Source: Helicobacter sp. MIT 00-7814
GTDB taxonomy: Bacteria; Campylobacterota; Campylobacteria; Campylobacterales; Helicobacteraceae
Reading direction: 5' to 3'
Length of the DNA stretch: 64,000 nt
NCBI RefSeq assembly: GCF_003364115.1
Contig: NZ_NXLL01000003.1
Location: 1 to 64,000 of the forward strand
The position numbers and the translations under genes were made by a program. The notes beneath the pieces were generated by a model. It made no database searches. It was given only the letters and a program-made list of their open reading frames with translations, and was not told the DNA's origin. Shown here piece after piece: positions 62,568 through 64,000 of this stretch; the first letter of the stretch is position 1; every line of letters starts with the position of its first letter.

Positions 62568-64000
62568 TTAGAGTAATTCCTCAAACTCGCTAAATAACTT
62601 ATACACTTCATTCATACCAAGCGCCCAAAATTCAGAATCTTCGATATTAAACCCAAATTTTTTAATCAAATCTTTTGGACTTTTGCTCCCGCCAAGAGAA
62701 AGGAACTCAATATAAGTTTTGATAAATTTTTCCCTCTCCTGCTTGCTTTGCGCCTTTTTGTATAAGCCAAAAAGTGCTAGCACGAGCAACTGCCCATAAG
62801 AATACGCATAGCAGTAAAATGGTGAGTGAATAAAATGCGGGATATAGCTCCACCACGAATCGTAATTTTTGGTAAGTTTGAGAGAATCTCCAAACATTTT
62901 TTTATTCTCTTCAAACCAAATTCTATCAAATTCCTGCGAGCTCAACTCGCCTTGTGCGCTATGGATTGCGCGCTCAAAGTTTGTCATCACAATTTGGCGG
63001 AAAAGCGTTGAAAACACATCTTCTAACTTGCCGGTATAAAGTGGTAACAATTCCTCTTTGCTAAGTGTTTGCTTCAATCTATCAAAAAGAAGCATTTCAG
63101 CAAACACAGACGCGGTTTCTGCGGTGGTAAGCGGTGTGTCCATATTGAGATAGCCGACTTTTTTACTAAGCTCTTGATGCACCATATGCCCGAACTCATG
63201 CGCGATTGTGAAAGCATCGCGCCTTGAGTTTGTGTAATTTAATAACACAAATGGGTGTGCGCTTGGCACACAACCATGACTAAACGCCCCGCCTCGCTTA
63301 TTTGGCTTAGGATGAGAATCTACCCAACCATTTTTAATCGCCTCTCTTGCGATTTTGCCAAAAATCGGGCTAAACTCATCAAATGCTTCTAGCACAAGCT
63401 TTAGCGCTTCATTATAGGGCAGATTCGTAGCTTTACTTTGCTTTTTAAACTCTAGCGGTGCGTATCTGTCGTAATCTTTAAGCTCTTTAATCCCAAGCAG
63501 ACGCGCTTTGTGGCTGTAATATTTTTGCACCACGCCAAAATTTGCATTCACCACTTCGATGAGCTTATCCACGCTTTTTTGCGAGATAGAGTTTGAGAGA
63601 TGGCGCGCGCTCTCGCTCCTTGGATACCCGCGCAGTTCTTTTTCAAGCGCGACATCTTTACGCACGACATTAAGGATATAGGTTAGCAAATGGCGCGATT
63701 TGTTTAAACCCTTTGTGAAGCTTTTTTGCGCACTTTTGCGAGTTTTACGCTCGCTATTATGCAATAAAGAAAGTATTTCTTCCTCGCTTATTTGCTTTTT
63801 GCCAAATTTAAAGCGCATTTGCGCTAAATGCTCATCAAACAAGCGCGCAAAGCCTTCACACGCAATGGGCGAGGTTTTTAGCAGAATCTGCTCTTCTTTG
63901 AGCGTGAGCGTATGCTTTGCATGCACGCCTAGTTTTTGCAAGTAGAAAGCATAGCGTGGCGCGCTTTTGGCGATTTCTCCACGCAAAGAATCGCTAAATC
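62568..64000 (-). CDS. pepF: M3-family oligoendopeptidase F (5' end outside window)
   Basis: Zinc metallopeptidase cleaving short peptides in the cytoplasm. The HEFGHMVHQ zinc motif and the downstream glutamate region TTAETASVFAEML are intact; PFVLLNYTNSRRDAFTIAHEFGH is the PepF signature context. The frame is open to the right edge (upstream residues read DSLRGEIAKSAP), so the TTG at 63986 is not a real start; at least 100 N-terminal residues are missing compared with the usual 570-600. Confidence 0.92.
   Translation of the reverse strand, partial: FSDSLRGEIAKSAPRYAFYLQKLGVHAKHTLTLKEEQILLKTSPIACEGFARLFDEHLAQMRFKFGKKQISEEEILSLLHNSERKTRKSAQKSFTKGLNKSRHLLTYILNVVRKDVALEKELRGYPRSESARHLSNSISQKSVDKLIEVVNANFGVVQKYYSHKARLLGIKELKDYDRYAPLEFKKQSKATNLPYNEALKLVLEAFDEFSPIFGKIAREAIKNGWVDSHPKPNKRGGAFSHGCVPSAHPFVLLNYTNSRRDAFTIAHEFGHMVHQELSKKVGYLNMDTPLTTAETASVFAEMLLFDRLKQTLSKEELLPLYTGKLEDVFSTLFRQIVMTNFERAIHSAQGELSSQEFDRIWFEENKKMFGDSLKLTKNYDSWWSYIPHFIHSPFYCYAYSYGQLLVLALFGLYKKAQSKQEREKFIKTYIEFLSLGGSKSPKDLIKKFGFNIEDSEFWALGMNEVYKLFSEFEELL

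Noticed and set aside
1-64000. tRNA, rRNA or insertion-sequence genes
   Set aside because: I looked for tRNA-like cloverleaf ends, rRNA segments and transposase motifs and saw none; a covariance or HMM scan would be needed to exclude degenerate ones.

Overview
This window looks like a chromosome segment of a Helicobacter species (Campylobacterota), more like the enterohepatic group than H. pylori. The grounds are a Wolinella/Helicobacter-type fumarate reductase with a single five-helix di-haem cytochrome b (frdC-frdA-frdB), CopP, a type II DAHP synthase, the crdA-crdB-czcB-czcA copper/metal efflux set, the gene order rpsA - small membrane protein - serA, a PpiC-type chaperone next to fbaA, and UUG/GUG starts behind short AGGA-type ribosome binding sites. 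I saw no rRNA, tRNA, insertion sequence, prophage or CRISPR array.

Layout. 1-5 kb: the end of an unknown gene, a phase-variable FkbM-type methyltransferase, then leftward aroG, rny and a 5-formyl-THF cyclo-ligase gene. 5-10 kb: rightward thioredoxin-fold lipoprotein, ftsY, radA and typA. 10-16 kb: leftward frdCAB, an MsbA-like exporter and copP. 16-23 kb: a tight rightward run rpmE, rsmI, rlmB, two envelope proteins, an aminotransferase and hom. 23-33 kb: leftward yedF, thiL, nadC, nhaA, serA, an anchored small protein, rpsA, an AI-2E-family permease and an outer-membrane porin. 33-37.5 kb: a surface-polysaccharide pair (pyruvyl-transferase family plus F420-dehydrogenase-beta family, the latter broken by a poly-G tract) and ftsW. 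37.7-43.3 kb: a very large S6-type serine protease autotransporter. 43.5-50.2 kb: a DUF1104-like periplasmic protein followed by the metal-efflux operon. 50-55 kb: S4 protein, MFS permease, two tiny membrane proteins, an HdeD-like protein, hemD, a PpiC-type chaperone and fbaA. 55-59.5 kb: di-haem cytochrome c peroxidase with a TonB-dependent receptor. 59.7-64 kb: small membrane proteins, an HdrB-like protein and the 3' part of pepF.

The themes are anaerobic respiration (frd), envelope and surface variation (three poly-G tracts, a poly-T tract upstream of the receptor gene, a hexanucleotide repeat in a coding region) and metal handling (copP, crd/czc, a candidate operator upstream of the TonB receptor).

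The most unusual signals are: (a) a dispersed element of about 55-80 bp with a small GC-rich hairpin that occurs between genes and also inside two protein-coding genes, in different reading frames and without breaking them, resembling the behaviour of Rickettsia palindromic elements; and (b) an extreme excess of the 7-mer AGAWTCT throughout, sometimes as inverted pairs after genes, which recalls DNA-uptake sequences. Both are inferences that genome-wide counting would settle.
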